Below are positions 1 through 10,877 of a stretch of 64,000 nt of DNA, one piece after another. Position numbers and translations under genes: made by a program. The first letter of the stretch is position 1, and each line of letters begins with the position of its first letter. The DNA is taken from positions 558,001 to 622,000 of the forward strand of contig OY723238.1 in NCBI GenBank assembly GCA_963210315.1. The letters are read 5' to 3'. The notes beneath the pieces are model-generated. The model was not told where the DNA came from and did not search any database. It worked only from the letters and a program-made list of their open reading frames with translations. This DNA comes from Rhynchopus euleeides (taxonomy: Eukaryota > Euglenozoa > Diplonemea > Diplonemida > Diplonemidae).

Positions 1-643
1 CACTTGGTGTGCCCTCCAAGTCCCACACACACACCTTCCCATTGCTGTCACCCGACACGAGACGTCCACAGTGTGTCCACCCTGCACTCCACACCTTTGT
101 GTAGTGCTCCTCCAGACACCACACCTGTTCCCACGTTGCTGTCAGCCACACGCAGATGGTGCTGTCATCTGAGCACGTTGCCAGCCACCTCCCACAGACT
201 GAGAACGCAGTGTGACAAATATAATTCCCCCCATGTGTGAGGTCCACCACCTCCTCAGCAGTCGTGGTGTCAAACACAGTGATGTCTCCTTTGCTGTACG
301 ACACTGAACACAGAGTGCCACACCTCGACAGTGTGATGTTCTGTCCATACTGGTCATGCGTACTGTTGTAGACAGCGGGAGCCTTGACGTGTGGCCACCT
401 GCGGACGAGCTGGACACGATCCCCAACCTCGAGACCCGTGTTGGCAACGCGCTCTGCATCGTCCAGGTCCTCGTCACACCCTTCGATGCGTGCCGCCAGC
501 CCTGCAGCCTCCCGGTCTGCGTTGATGGAACCCGCGAACATCTCCTTGACCGCATCCGCCTTCAGGCTGAGCACGGTCCCGCCATCCGCAACACCGACGA
601 CACAGCTCCGCCCGCTCTCGGCATGACGCACAGGCACTTCCAT
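1..643 (-). CDS. WD40-repeat protein, N-terminal part (runs off left edge)
   Basis: The frame opens at an ATG at 641-643 and stays open for 214 codons to the window edge. The first ~100 residues have no repeat character (CVVGVADGGTVLSLKADAV, then a KAPAVYNS segment). WD-type blades follow, with phrases such as HTAFSVCGRWLATCSDD and a TICVWLTATWEQVW strand ending in the W position typical of these repeats. The sequence follows the full gene at 61105-62244 closely over its whole visible length, so it is a paralogue of that gene and probably functional as far as can be seen. WD40 propellers are protein-interaction scaffolds; no enzymatic role or partner can be read from the sequence. About 165 further residues should lie to the left of the window. 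Confidence 0.8.
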   Translation of the reverse strand, partial: MEVPVRHAESGRSCVVGVADGGTVLSLKADAVKEMFAGSINADREAAGLAARIEGCDEDLDDAERVANTGLEVGDRVQLVRRWPHVKAPAVYNSTHDQYGQNITLSRCGTLCSVSYSKGDITVFDTTTAEEVVDLTHGGNYICHTAFSVCGRWLATCSDDSTICVWLTATWEQVWCLEEHYTKVWSAGWTHCGRLVSGDSNGKVCVWDLEGTPS

Positions 644-977
644 CCTTCCCCTCAACGGCGACCCCACGGTCCTCACGCACACACGTGTGATTCTGACATG
701 AGTGAATGTGGCATGTTGGTGGGCACAGTGGGGAACAGCAAACACAGGGACGTGATGTAGCGTACAGAAAGGATCAAGGGGCAGGGTGGTTGGAGGGGCT
801 TGTGGTAGAGGGCTTGGGAGGGTGGGGGCAGAGGCTGTCTGGAAGCACTGTGTCATCCTGAGCAGTCGCACCTCAGATGCAGTGCACGCTGCCTCCAACC
901 AGCAGGGTCAGGAGGTGCTGTGCTGCGAGGCAACGAGCAAGGCAGTGCACCGCAAGCACACAAGCAGAACAGGTTGC
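644..977. other. Spacer between WD40 gene copies
   Basis: The interval between the start of one WD40 copy and the stop of another. Its right half (from about 800) matches 60940-61104, the 3' flank of the intact WD40 gene, so the duplication unit includes flanking DNA. No gene seen. Confidence 0.6.
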
Positions 978-1446
978 CTAAGTGCTGCCCTCACCCGGAA
1001 CGTCACACACAGCACGCACATTCACAGAAGAGTTGCTTAGTGCGAAGACCCACCTCCCACAGGGACTGAATGCAACACCCAGACCCTTTGACTCCACTTG
1101 TCCCAAGCACTCCAAGGTGCTGAGGCTGTACAACCTGGTCTGGTGATAGAAGGACACTGCCACAACATCACCTGCCTGCGATACGGCAAGCACGTACGGG
1201 GTATCAGAGAGAGTGACAGTACGGATGCAGGTGAGGGTGGTTGTGCACCACACCTTCAGTGACTCATCTTCAGAGCACGACACCAGGTGCTGGTCGTCCT
1301 GAGTCAGGGAGATGTTGTACACGGGTTCTGTGTGCTCAGACAGGGTGTCGGTGTGGGTGAGGGTGCTGATGTCATACACACGGATGGTCTTGTCCCATGA
1401 ACCGGTGAAGATCCTCGTAGTTGACACAGAAACCCCATAAACATCA
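978..1446 (-). pseudogene. WD40-repeat protein, C-terminal remnant
   Basis: About 155 codons in one frame ending at the stop 978-980. They encode the last blades and tail of the WD40 family (STTRIFTGSWDKTIRVYD, FSPCGRWVFALSNSSVN, ending VPGEGST), matching the C-terminal 40% of the gene at 61105-62244. Homology stops abruptly near 1446, where unrelated GGTTTTCC-rich sequence begins, shortly before a hAT-like insertion at 1504. No N-terminal half is present, so this is a broken copy. It lies head-to-tail with the copy at 1-643, consistent with a tandem array. Confidence 0.75.
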
Positions 1447-1503
1447 GGGGATAAGATAGGTCTGGTTTTCCGGTTTTCAAAACCAGGGTTTCCCGGTTTC
1501 CGG

Positions 1504-2211
1504 CAGGGCATTAGTTTGGGCTGGTTATCCGGTTATGATAACCAGGATTTGGAGAAACCTGGTTATTTTAAAAAATAAAAAAAAGTCAAAAATGTGGCTC
1601 GGAACCGGGGGTTTCCCTTACCAAATAACCTGCTGCGCTAGCCCCACCAAGCAGCAATAGTACGACACGACCTGCATCTGTCATTCGGCGGCAGATGCAG
1701 GCCAAGATTGCACAGCCCCCTTCTGCGCCGTCTCTCACCGACGAAACCCAGGCCACGACGAAGGTGAGCCAGCATGCGACCCGGATTCGTGTGTGATCGA
1801 CCCGTAACGTGCCGCAAGACTGCAACAGCCGGAATGCGGCCAACATCTGCAGCATTCTGCTGGAGCAGACAGAATCTCTGGGGACAGCTTCTGGAACCGC
1901 GTCGTGTCCTTCGCCACTGACTGGTGCAACACCATGGGTGGTGGGAAACCCGGGACGCAACTCCACGCGTGTAGATGGGTTATCCTCCTGGCACCAGCGC
2001 GAATTGTGTGCTGTGTCTGACACCTCTCACAAACCCGGGGGAAGTAGAGACTATACATAACCTGGGGGTGGGGAGACAGATAATAGCACGCCGCGGTCAC
2101 AACGGCGCAGGAGGCGCTCGGGCGCGAAGCGCCCGAGCGAAAAAATTTGGTGGGTCATAACCAGGGTAACCAGGTTTCAGGCTCCGTCGGGAAGGTCAAA
2201 CTAATGCCCTG
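1504..2211. mobile_element. hAT-like non-autonomous DNA element
   Basis: A 708-bp segment bounded by inverted CAGGGCATTAGTTTG (1504-1518 and 2197-2211). It is flanked by 8-bp near-duplications, GTTTCCGG (1496-1503) and GTTTCAGG (2212-2219), one mismatch. CAGGG termini and 8-bp target duplications are characteristic of the hAT superfamily. The interior has ACCAGG/CCTGGT inverted motifs near both ends and no convincing transposase; a 145-codon minus frame inside has no recognisable feature. Confidence 0.65.
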
Positions 2212-3207
2212 GTTTCAGGCATGTAGCTTGGGGGGTCCAGCTGGTCTCGAGACCAGCAGTTGCCTATGTTGCTGGTCTGGGCAGAGCATTTTATAGGGGG
2301 TCTAAAGTGAGGCCAATCCTCACATTTAAACCCTGTGCCTGGAATTTTGACCGAGTTAGATAAAGTTTTCAGTGCAATCCTTCAGCACCTCCCCCCTAGA
2401 TTTTTAGGTTTTCTTGACCCAATGATCGAAATCTGCGACATAGTGGAAATCCCGGGGACATGTCGAATTCGAAAATTTTGGGTTAAAAAACCCCAGGGGG
2501 GACCCTTTGGTTTCACCCCCTGTTGGGGGGCCTGGTGGGCGTTCAGGTGAGCTGAGACCCTTCGGGTTCCGACAGAGTGCAGCAATGGTAATCAACCGTC
2601 GTGAACGTATTTTCGTGCCGGCATGGCTATACATGGGCACCGTGGCATGTCGCCGCATCCGTTCCGATCACAAGTGCCAGAGGCAAATCAGGAGTCCTGG
2701 TCCAGTGCAGGCACCTGCGCTGCAGATACCCAGGGACCCCAAGGGACTGTTGTGCACAAAAATGCACACGCAAGGACAGCAACTGACCGAGGCAATGCGG
2801 CTCGCAGCCTATCGATTCGATTCGTGGCACCAAGCCTCACGAGCTGGTCACGCGATACCACGTTACTCTGCGTGGCATATTCCGTGCAATGGCTTGGGCA
2901 GCAGTGCACAGGGGAACTTCTGCTGCACTGCGACAGGACAACCCAAGCACGTGCCGCGTACATCCGGAGGTGAAGTTGGATGAGGGAGATCAGTGGCTTC
3001 TGGGAGGAAGGGGGCGACCGCATCCACGTCGCGGATAACACACTCAGCACATGAGCGGGCTTTGCATGAAATCCCCCATGTGTAAACAGGGGAAATCGGC
3101 CTTTTAGGGGATCCTGGTCAGGAATAAAAATTTACACAAATATTTTTCGACTTCCTGAGGCCAAAAACCGGTGTTCCTGGACCCAGATGTGACATCTGGA
3201 TGACATA

Positions 3208-3553
3208 CCGTATACGTAAATATTTTGGAACGTAAATATTATGGAACGTAAATATTATGGAACGTAAATATTATGGAACGCTGGTGGGTTGGCGTTCCAG
3301 ATTTTTTTCGTTCCATAATATTTACAGGGCTTTCTGCGACTCGGGGACTTGGACCAGGTGATCGGACGGCGTACAGAGTCCCTGACGAGACCTACTCGTG
3401 CACTTTTCGCGCGATTCCTGACGCAAGCCGTCCTCACCACCGAGTGGCCCAACTGGCCCTGTAAATATTTTGGAACGTAAATATTATGGAACGGACCGGC
3501 CAAAAATGGGCCCGTTCCATAATATTTACGTTCCATAATATTTACGTATACGG
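3208..3553. mobile_element. Tc1/mariner-type MITE (TA target)
   Basis: A 346-bp element with inverted ends CCGTATACGTAAATATT and internal tandem units GTAAATATTATGGAAC near both ends. It is flanked by TA (3206-3207 and 3554-3555). The undisturbed site is seen at 58385-58400, where GACA-TA-ATAAAAA is continuous, so insertion with a 2-bp TA duplication is directly shown. No coding capacity. Confidence 0.88.
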
Positions 3554-3793
3554 TAATAAAAATCCAGAGTGCCTTAGAGGCGCGCGGGACATTTTTTTGG
3601 GGATCGTGGCTGGGGACCCCCTATTTTGGGGGATTTCCCGTAGGTGGAAAATGTCGATTTTCCAATTTTAAATCACACTGGGGGCACCTGCGGGGCCATA
3701 TTTTGCATTTTCAGACAGGGGACCTATACCCTACAAACCCGATTTTCGGGTTTTTTGACCATTTTTTGCCTTGTGCGAAAACGTGATATTTTT

Positions 3794-6288
3794 GAACGAT
3801 TTTTGAACGATTTTTGGCCGTGCTCGTAGCATTCCCCGTTGAGGGGGTCGCTATTTCGTGTTCTCCTGGCCGCACGGAGGCATTGCCTTACGTCGCCTCT
3901 TCCTCTTTTCCTTTGGTGGTGTGTTGGTCTGGCACAGAGGGCGGGACCGTGCTGATATGCACAGTGACGACTCTCCCTTTTGTTTTGTGCCCGCCTCCAC
4001 CGAGATTCGGCTGATGCCTCTCAGACTGGGGGCGGGCGGTCGCCGACGCTGACGCGCCTGGCGGCCTGTGGAAAGTGACGTGGGGCTGGGATGGGGGGGG
4101 GGGGGGGGTGCTGGGAGGTCGGGCCGAAGCCCTTGTTCTCTGATGATGTTATTTGGTTCACGCGTTCAGGTAGTCCTTCTCGCCGTGCTCCGTTACCCCT
4201 GCCTCGGCCAGGTAGCGCAGCGCCTCCTTGCAGTTGTGCAACAGCAGGTTGTGCACGTTTGTGGCTGTGAGGTGGTGTCGGGCCGACGCTGTCGCGGGGC
4301 AGCCGAAGAAGAGGTGCTTCAGTGAGACCCCAGGCGGGGGGGTGGCCCGGCGCATGCTTCAGGCAGGGTTGGCAAGGTGGTTGTGCCGTGCCCGGGATGT
4401 CGTGGTCGTAGACCAGGCGGTGGTGGTCGGCCCGGAGTCGGCGGATGGTGGTTTCCCCTAAGCGGGTGAGTCCCTCCATGCGGAGGTCGGGGCGTTGCAG
4501 TCGCGTCTCCCCGATTCCCGAACGGTACGCGTACACGCTGTCCGTGCGGGGCACCGTTGCGTCGTTGTAGATGTGTCGGCGGAGGACGACACGAGCCGAC
4601 GCGAGGCTAACCGGTTCCATCTGCGGCCGGAAGGCACCGATTTGCGCCTGTTTGTCAGCGAGTTCGTTCCCTGCTACCCCAACGTGTGACGGGATGTAGC
4701 GGAGGTGGGTGGTGACATCGTGGGTTTGGGCGAGCTCGTTCAACCACCTCCAGATGTCCCATTCGGTGGATCCTCTCGCTCGCTGCGGGCCGCTCAGCAG
4801 CGCGTTCAGTGCGCTCTGCGAGTCTGTGAGGATGGCGATCGTTTCGCCTGGGGATACCAGGGTGCATAGGTGAGCGAGGGATTCTCTGATGGCCACCAGC
4901 TCCGCCTGGTAGCTGATGCAGCGGAGTCCTGCCGGCCAGGCGAGCTTTTTCCTGAGGCGGCCCTCCGGCATGCTGTACACCGCTGCTCCTGCGCCGCCCT
5001 GCTGTTGCCGCGATGTGGAGTTGGAGACTGACCCGTCGGTGTACACATGCCAGGCGCATGTCGGGAGGGCCTGGATGGTCTGCTCTGCCAGGTCCCGGAG
5101 GGTGTCTTTCGGGGTGGCGGCCTTTGGGGCGGTGAGCCCCGGCAGCGTCGCCAGGATGTGTACTCGTGGCAGCACCAGGTTCCATTCCCAGGGGGGGATG
5201 GGGTGTGCTGCATGCAGGGGGGCCAGCAGGGGGGTGCGCCCGTCGACCTTCGAGGATTTCACCAGACTCCGTGCCTGATGTAGCCAGCTGCCTCCCGTGT
5301 TCCCGGTGTTTAGTTGCGCCCGGTATCCTGGGGAGTGGGGCACGCGGCGGAAGCGTTCGTGGTCTGTGCACACCGCGACCTTGAAGTCGAGGTCGAGGTC
5401 TCGCAGGTGTGATTCCCAGAGGAGCTTTGCCGTGCTGGTGTTCTTCATACAGCCCGTGATGATCAGGGCTGCCATGCGGTGGACATCTCGCAGGCGTTTG
5501 AGGTTCTTCGTGGACAGGCCAGGGGTGTAGACGCTGGCGGCGTACATCAGGATGGGGTAGACATATGTCAGGTAGGCCTGGCGCAGCGTGTCTCCACTTG
5601 AGCCCCAGTCAGTGCCTGCCAACATACGCAGAATGCTCAGGCGTCGCATGCAGGTGGTCACGACGTGGTCGACGTGGTCTGTCATCGTGTGGCAGGCATC
5701 GATGTAGACCCCGAGGTACTTCGCTGTCGATTCGTGCTGGAGGGGGGTGCCGTCTGGGAGCTCCATGCGTCTGTGCTCGCCCAACGCTGCGGGCGTCGTT
5801 CCCATCAGCGTGTAGCAGCACTTACTGGGGGAGAGCTGCAGCCCGTGGAGTGGGATTTCGGCGGCGAGTGTGGATATGACGCCCTGTGCGGTGCTTAGGG
5901 CTTCAGTGTAGTTGTCCCCGACGACGAGTACTGCGATGTCATCTGCGAACACCGCTGGGTGGATGTTAGGGGAGGCGGTGATGGCTCGAGATACATCGTC
6001 CATCACGCAGTTGAAGAGCAGGGGCGAGAGCACTGTTCCCTGCGGGACCCCGTTGTTGAAGTCGTAGTAGTCGCTTCTTACCCCGTGCACCTGTGCGGCG
6101 GCTCGGCGGTTGCTGAGGTAGTTGTGTAGCCATCTGGTGAATTTCGGGGGGAAGCCCTTCCGTCTGACACTGTTGATGACTGCGTGCTTGCTGACCTTGT
6201 CGAAGGCTTTCTCGAGGTCGAAGTACAGGGTGACAGCTGCCTTTCCGGAGGAGAGGGCGTCCGTCGCTGTTTGGGTGATGTAGGCTTG
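3794..6288 (-). mobile_element. Non-LTR retrotransposon copy 1, 5'-truncated
   Basis: A minus-strand LINE inserted into the Harbinger-like element. Its 3' end carries a short tandem tail of ATCGTTCAAAA units rather than poly(A). Its 5' end stops inside the reverse transcriptase at TAGGCT (about 6286), then joins a T-run and the host sequence TTGGACAAAATTCC. The continuous host sequence is at 58620-58645. Target duplication is limited to the T-run. It is the same family as 29170-32761. Confidence 0.85.
4158..6286 (-). pseudogene. LINE reverse transcriptase/RNase H, truncated and frameshifted
   Basis: Translation begins inside the RT fingers at AYITQTATDALSS, continues through motif A (YFDLEKAFDKVS), GVPQGTVLSPLLFN, and the catalytic FADD of motif C, then an RNase H domain (TDGSVSNSTS, TDSQSALNALLSG, SHVGVAGNELAD). 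Near 4340 a frameshift separates this from the C-terminal zinc segment, which resumes as PPPGVSLKHLFFGC and ends at 4158. The N-terminal endonuclease and early RT motifs are missing. It is very similar to the longer copy at 29536-32736, so decay is recent; it cannot encode an active element. Confidence 0.88.
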
Positions 6289-6356
6289 TTTTTTTGGACA
6301 AAATTCCAGGCACAGGGTTTTAACCCTTTCCCGACTAACCACGCATATATGCGTGG

Positions 6357-8121
6357 TTACAGGGGGGGGTCAAATAAACGTACTTAGTACTACTATTCGG
6401 CGAACGCGCGGGCCTAAATCGACCTCGCCAGAAAATTAATAAATAGTTTGCGAGCGAATAGACGTACTAAGTACGTCTATTCAACTTTTCCTAAAAACGC
6501 TGTTTGCAGGGGCTCTGCGGGGCTGTTTGGTCCACCAGGGGCGCGCTGGCCACTGCTGTCGTCCGTCTCTCACTTCTTCTGCCTTCCGGTCGAGTATCCG
6601 CTCTGTTCTCGTCCTACCACTCGCCCCTCATTTGGTTTCGTACCGTTTTGATTTGTATTGCCCCCCCCCCCCCTGGTTGACATTCTTGTTGAGTTAGTGA
6701 AAGCATACACAGTTCATCAGAGCTGTCAGCTTCACTGTCGGTGGTTGGTTGGTGCGTTGATGCTTAAAAAAAGATGTGAAAAAGACAAGCCACAACCAGC
6801 ACGCCCCAACTTACTTCTTCTTCAAGTTCTTGGGCTTGCTGGGGCAAGTCTGCATGTTGTGCCCAGGCTTCCTACACCCTTTGCAGAGCCTGCGGTGTTT
6901 GTTGGGAGTCTGGGTGGTCGGGGACGCTGCGCGCTTCTTTTCGGAGGACTGGGAGGACTGGGAAGGCTGTGTCTGTGTGAGAGAGTTCACACGAACCGGC
7001 TTCGCCCATGCCAAGATGCTTGACTGTTGGGTTGGCTGAGACACAACTTTCTTTTGGGTGGACTGCTTCTCTGTGCTCTCTTTTGCCTTCCCGTCCAACC
7101 CAGGTTCAAGGTCCGCACCACCAGCCTCAGGGGATGTTTCTGTGCTTGGTGCGAAGGTGAGGTCCGGACAAAGGGAGCTCTTCACGAACCCGTCCTCCTC
7201 ACCCGACACCTTCAGCACGTACCCCATATCCCGCAAGCGCTCGGCTACCAGCGTGCCCTGGCCCGGGCCAGTTGGTTGAAGGAAGGCCGGGGAGCGCATG
7301 GCGGTGGCCCATCCTCGAATATCTTGAACAGGAGGCATTCCATCAGCAGGAGGCACATGAAAGCATCGGACGTCATCATTATGTCGGACACCAGCCGAAG
7401 CTATTGGCTCTGTTGGTGGATGGTGAAATCTGGGCAGTTGGATTGCGGGTTTGCGGGCGTGTGTTGATCAGTGCTGCACAACAGGAGAGAATGTCAAACA
7501 ACGTCAGGGAAGGGGGCTGCGGGGGGTGGGGGGTGGGCTCAGCTGGTCCTCGAAGGCTACATCTATGGTGAGGTGTGTCTGGGGCCATCCGTCCACATCT
7601 TCTCGTTGGTGGTAGGGACTGCGGACGCCGTAGATGAGGAGTCGTTTAATGCGCGCCGCTCTTCAGCAGTGATTTTGACGCCTCTGGACCCCAGGAGTTT
7701 GCGGGTTTCCGGGTTTGCGGTCTTCAGCAGTGGTTCTGATGCCTCTGGACCGCAGGAGTTTGCGGGTTCGCTGGTTTCCCGTCCGTATGTGTCTGAGGGG
7801 GGATGCCCCGATTCCCTTCGTCACGACATATCTTTGAGCGTAGGTCACTTCCCCCCTCTACGGACCCCGTGCACCCTGGTTCCCCTAAGTGGCACCAATA
7901 GACCCCGTTGTCCCCATTCCTTGCCCCAAAGTTTGCAGATTTGTGTGTCTCCAAAAAGAAAATCTCAAAAAAAACGAAAAATTTCCCCAAAAAAAAAGGG
8001 CGAAAAGTAAGTACTACTATTCAACGGCCCAACGTGCCCCAGAGCCCCAAAAAAATAAGTACTACTATTCGGCTAAGTACTACTATTCAACTAAGTACGT
8101 TTATTTGACCCCCCCCTGTAA
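6357..8121. mobile_element. Poly-G-ended inverted-repeat element with zinc-knuckle ORF
   Basis: A 1765-bp segment whose two ends are the same inverted sequence, TTACAGGGGGGGGTCAAATA, continuing to ACGTACTTAG. Subterminal motifs of the form AAGTACTACTATTC recur several times near the right end, and a palindrome GAATAGACGTACT-AAGTACGTCTATTC lies near the left end (6457-6482). No clear target duplication is seen. It contains the short minus-strand gene 6811-7338. The terminal design (G-run then TCAAAT) recurs in other elements of this window. Confidence 0.65.
6811..7338 (-). CDS. Zinc-knuckle protein fragment inside TIR element
   Basis: An ATG at 7336-7338 opens a 175-residue frame. The C-terminus holds a CX2CX4HX4C zinc knuckle (CKGCRKPGHNMQTC) followed by a lysine-rich tail (KPKNLKKK). 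Before it is a low-complexity stretch rich in Ser, Thr and Gln. The first ~60 residues (GWATAMRSPAFLQ, ERLRDMGYVLKVSGEEDGF) are more complex but unrecognised. Such knuckles bind nucleic acid and occur in Gag proteins and at the C-termini of some DNA transposases. Because it lies inside an inverted-repeat element, the likeliest reading is the remaining C-terminal part of that element's own protein. Function is not established. Confidence 0.5.
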   Translation of the reverse strand: MPPVQDIRGWATAMRSPAFLQPTGPGQGTLVAERLRDMGYVLKVSGEEDGFVKSSLCPDLTFAPSTETSPEAGGADLEPGLDGKAKESTEKQSTQKKVVSQPTQQSSILAWAKPVRVNSLTQTQPSQSSQSSEKKRAASPTTQTPNKHRRLCKGCRKPGHNMQTCPSKPKNLKKK

Positions 8122-9139
8122 TGCAAAAAAATTGGGGTTGGGAGGTAAGTTCCTTAGAATCTCACCTTTTTGAAGATTTCTTTTTATGGTGAAAAGGGCT
8201 GGTGAAAAATATTCCACGAACATGCGTGTTTGGACATGTTGGTTTACAGAATTCATGTTCCCACCGGAGGGGAAAACACGAAAATCCGAGAATTCTGGTT
8301 TTTGGCCATTTTTTGGAAAAACGAGAAAAAAAATGTCACGACCAAGTAACATGTTGCGAACTTGAACTTTTTGATCGATTTTTTTTCCTGGAATTGTTCT
8401 GGGCTGAATCTGTCCGAAAATCGCCGCTTCGCACGGATTCGTGAGACTGAAAGTGGCCCGGTGGGGGTGACGACACCCAGACCCCATGACCAGGAATGCT
8501 AATTAACCAGGGACTTGGCTTTCGCGTTTGTCAAGGGAGGGAAATATTTTTGTTCAACAACTCTGGCAGTCTCGAACATGGCACGAACAGCGCATTTCAC
8601 GACAACAATTTTTTTGAAAAAAGACGTTGTTCCGTCCCACTGGACGGCAGAGGTCAAGTTGGCCCCCCCCACCCACACCGACCACCCACCTATATAGGCC
8701 CCTATATAGCCTGCATATACGTACCCTGGAAAACCCTCGAAAATCTTTGGTTTTTGTGATCAGCAGTAACATGCTTTGAACTCCACCATTTGGCGATTGT
8801 TTGGCCACCGAGAGTAGGGTTTTGACAACTGTGCTCGAGAAAGCAACAGTAGGCCCTGAGTGGGTTCCAGATACCCAATATATTTGGGTTGCCAAGGCCA
8901 CACGCGATTTTTTCAGGATTTCAGGGTGTTTTCACGGTGTGCACTTTGTCACTGCCGGGAAAATGGAAAAAATATTTTTCCGGGGACTTTGCTTGGTTGT
9001 CTTGAATATAATTGCGACAACCGATTTCACCATCAAAAGAAATCTTGAAAAACACCAAAATCCGTCCACCTTACTCACGATCGCGGTGTGAAACCCGAAA
9101 TCTCGAAAATTAATTAACCCCCCCGTGGTCGGAAAAGGG
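8122..9139. other. Non-coding tract with distant inverted arms
   Basis: No credible gene. AAGATTTCTTTTTATGGTGAAA near 8170 reappears inverted near 9028-9050 with a few changes, and AATCCGAGAATTCTGG-like patches recur, suggesting the remains of an inverted-repeat element. Exact ends could not be fixed. Confidence 0.35.
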
Positions 9140-10095
9140 TTACTGGGGGGGTTCAAATACAAGACGTATTCAAATACAAGACGTATAATGGAATAGAAGC
9201 CGGGTCGTGGTTTTCCAAATTCCACGGTTTGAAAATTTGAATACAAGCCGTACGGCTTGTATTCAAATTTTTGGGTTTTTTGAGGGATTTTCTGAACGGG
9301 GGTGACCAAATTTTGCCCCCAGTTTGGCGGAGTTGGGTGGCGGGAGACCGTGCAAAATAGAACCCCCGGAGGGGTTAGTTTCTGGTCACCCGGGCTTGCT
9401 CACCACATGCCAGGCCACAACTGGTGCGGAAGAAAGGCCAATCCCTTCACCCACGTGTGCATTGTCAGTGAGGATGACTGGCATGGCGTTGCACACCTAC
9501 ATAAGCGTCATTCCCCTTGAGAAGGTGATCAGCACTCCGGCAGGTCGTCCCGCGTGCATGTACCCACATCAGCCTCTTCGGGCATCAATCGTCTTATCGG
9601 TATTCCATCTCACATGAATTATGCGCGTATCGGCCCGGATAGACTCGCCTGGGCCTGCAAAGGTGCAGGCGTACGGTGCCCGCCAGAGTGGCCCTCTCCG
9701 CGTACAGTAGTGACCTTGTGCCAGCAGAAGCCCTGCTGAAAAATCAGGTGGCTTCAGAACCCGGGGCAGGTGGAGGACATGTGTTTGTGCGACGAGCTTG
9801 GAGAAGCAACAGTAGAACCTCCACTAGCCTACCAAGCAGCCACAGTACGGCGAACACGCACAGTCACCGGGACCCCTCTCCAAAGCAGTAGACCACTGAC
9901 CCTCCCACACCCCGAACTCCTAGCCGTTGGCGATTGTGACGAAAATTTCCTGCAGGAAATCCCTCACAAACGACCCTAGTTGAATAGAAGCCGTACGGCT
10001 TCTATTCAAATTTCGAATCTTTTGAAAATCTCAATTTTCGTCGCCGGCTTCGCCGAATATAAGCCGTACGGCTTGTATTTGAACCCCCCCAGTAA
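9140..10095. mobile_element. Poly-G-ended inverted-repeat element, non-autonomous
   Basis: A 956-bp segment bounded by inverted TTACTGGGGGGGTTCAAATA and flanked by 9-bp near-duplications GGAAAAGGG (9131-9139) and GGAAAAGTG (10096-10104). Nine-bp duplications are typical of Mutator-like elements. Inside each end are palindromes built on AAGCCGTACGGCTT (9246-9261, 9980-9995 and 10060-10075). No transposase seen. Confidence 0.6.
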
Positions 10096-10442
10096 GGAAA
10101 AGTGTCACTTCAACTCTGCCGCTCTTTCTCTACTGTTGATACTTCGTTTGATGCGTTGACGCTTCCACACACACTTACAAACCCACTTGCCTGATGAAGG
10201 GGGTGGTGTGTAGAGCACGTTTGGCAGAGCTGAATGACACTTTCCGCGCGAAAGTCGTGTGCGTAAAAAAAAAAAAGATTTCCGGGGAAAATCCGGGGTG
10301 GTGGTGGAAAACTGGTGGCGGCTGGCAGCCTCGCAGATGAGTGGACTCATGTTCAGTCAGACTGCGAGCAACTTACCCGACCGTTTTTCTGTCCAGTTTC
10401 TTTGTCAAACCCCGAGAAAACGCAGGTCGCGAAGGGACGGAC

Positions 10443-10498
10443 GTTCACTACCGTGGCCTCCGGCGGCTGGGGGGCTCCGCCCCCCAGACCCCCCTGTG
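10443..10498 (+). repeat. GC hairpin repeat, copy 1
   Basis: A ~56-bp unit, GTTCACTACCGT then GGCCTCCGGCGGCTGGGGGG, then CTCCGCCCCCCAGACCCCCC and TGTG. The centre folds as a strong stem (TGGGGGG / CCCCCCA around CTCCG). Eight copies occur in this window, five here in plus orientation, two inverted at 33.5-33.7 kb, one at 63.05 kb. Most are preceded by AACAGATG. Confidence 0.85.
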
Positions 10499-10610
10499 CC
10501 GTCTGCCTGTCTTTTTTCCAACACCCTTCGGGGTCAATTGGGGATGGAATACAGACCACCCCAGGAGGATGCAGGCAGCTCACAAAATCGTACGGTTACA
10601 AGGAACAGAT

Positions 10611-10667
10611 GCTCACTACCGTGGCCTCCGGCGGCTGGGGGGCTCCGCCCCCCAGACCCCCCTGTGC
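10611..10667 (+). repeat. GC hairpin repeat, copy 2
   Basis: Same unit as at 10443, preceded by GGAACAGAT; the first base block reads GCTCACTACC. Confidence 0.85.
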
Positions 10668-10820
10668 TGTATACCTGTCTTGGACCAAACCCTTTGGGGT
10701 CCCATCAGGGAATGGGATGCAGCCCACCCTGTGTAGCCCCTGGAGAACGCAGCCAGCTCATGCAGAATCTGTACCCACGGAAGGAACAGCCCGGAATCTG
10801 TACGCCCGGAAGAAACAGAT

Positions 10821-10877
10821 GTTCACGACCGTGGCCTCCGGCGGCTGGGGGGCTCCGCCCCCCAGACCCCCCTGTGG
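10821..10877 (+). repeat. GC hairpin repeat, copy 3
   Basis: Same unit; preceded by GAAACAGAT and followed by GGCATGTGCCTGT, a tail shared with copies 4 and 5 in part. Confidence 0.85.

Larger units (their letters stand above)
2329..6319. mobile_element. PIF/Harbinger-like element, copy 1 (with nested insertions)
   Basis: Inverted termini AACCCTGTGCCTGGAATTTT at 2329 and its complement ending at 6319, with 3-bp duplications TTA (2326-2328 and 6320-6322). A second, uninterrupted copy lies at 57521-58656 with its own 3-bp duplication (TAG). Three-bp duplications, here TTA, are typical of PIF/Harbinger elements. The element's own sequence is about 1.14 kb and encodes no recognisable transposase. 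It has been interrupted by a TA-targeting MITE at 3208-3553 and a LINE at 3794-6288; both empty sites are visible in the second copy. Confidence 0.75.

Noticed and set aside
1586..2160. 145-codon frame inside the hAT-like element
   Set aside because: No hAT dimerisation or catalytic motifs; likely chance.
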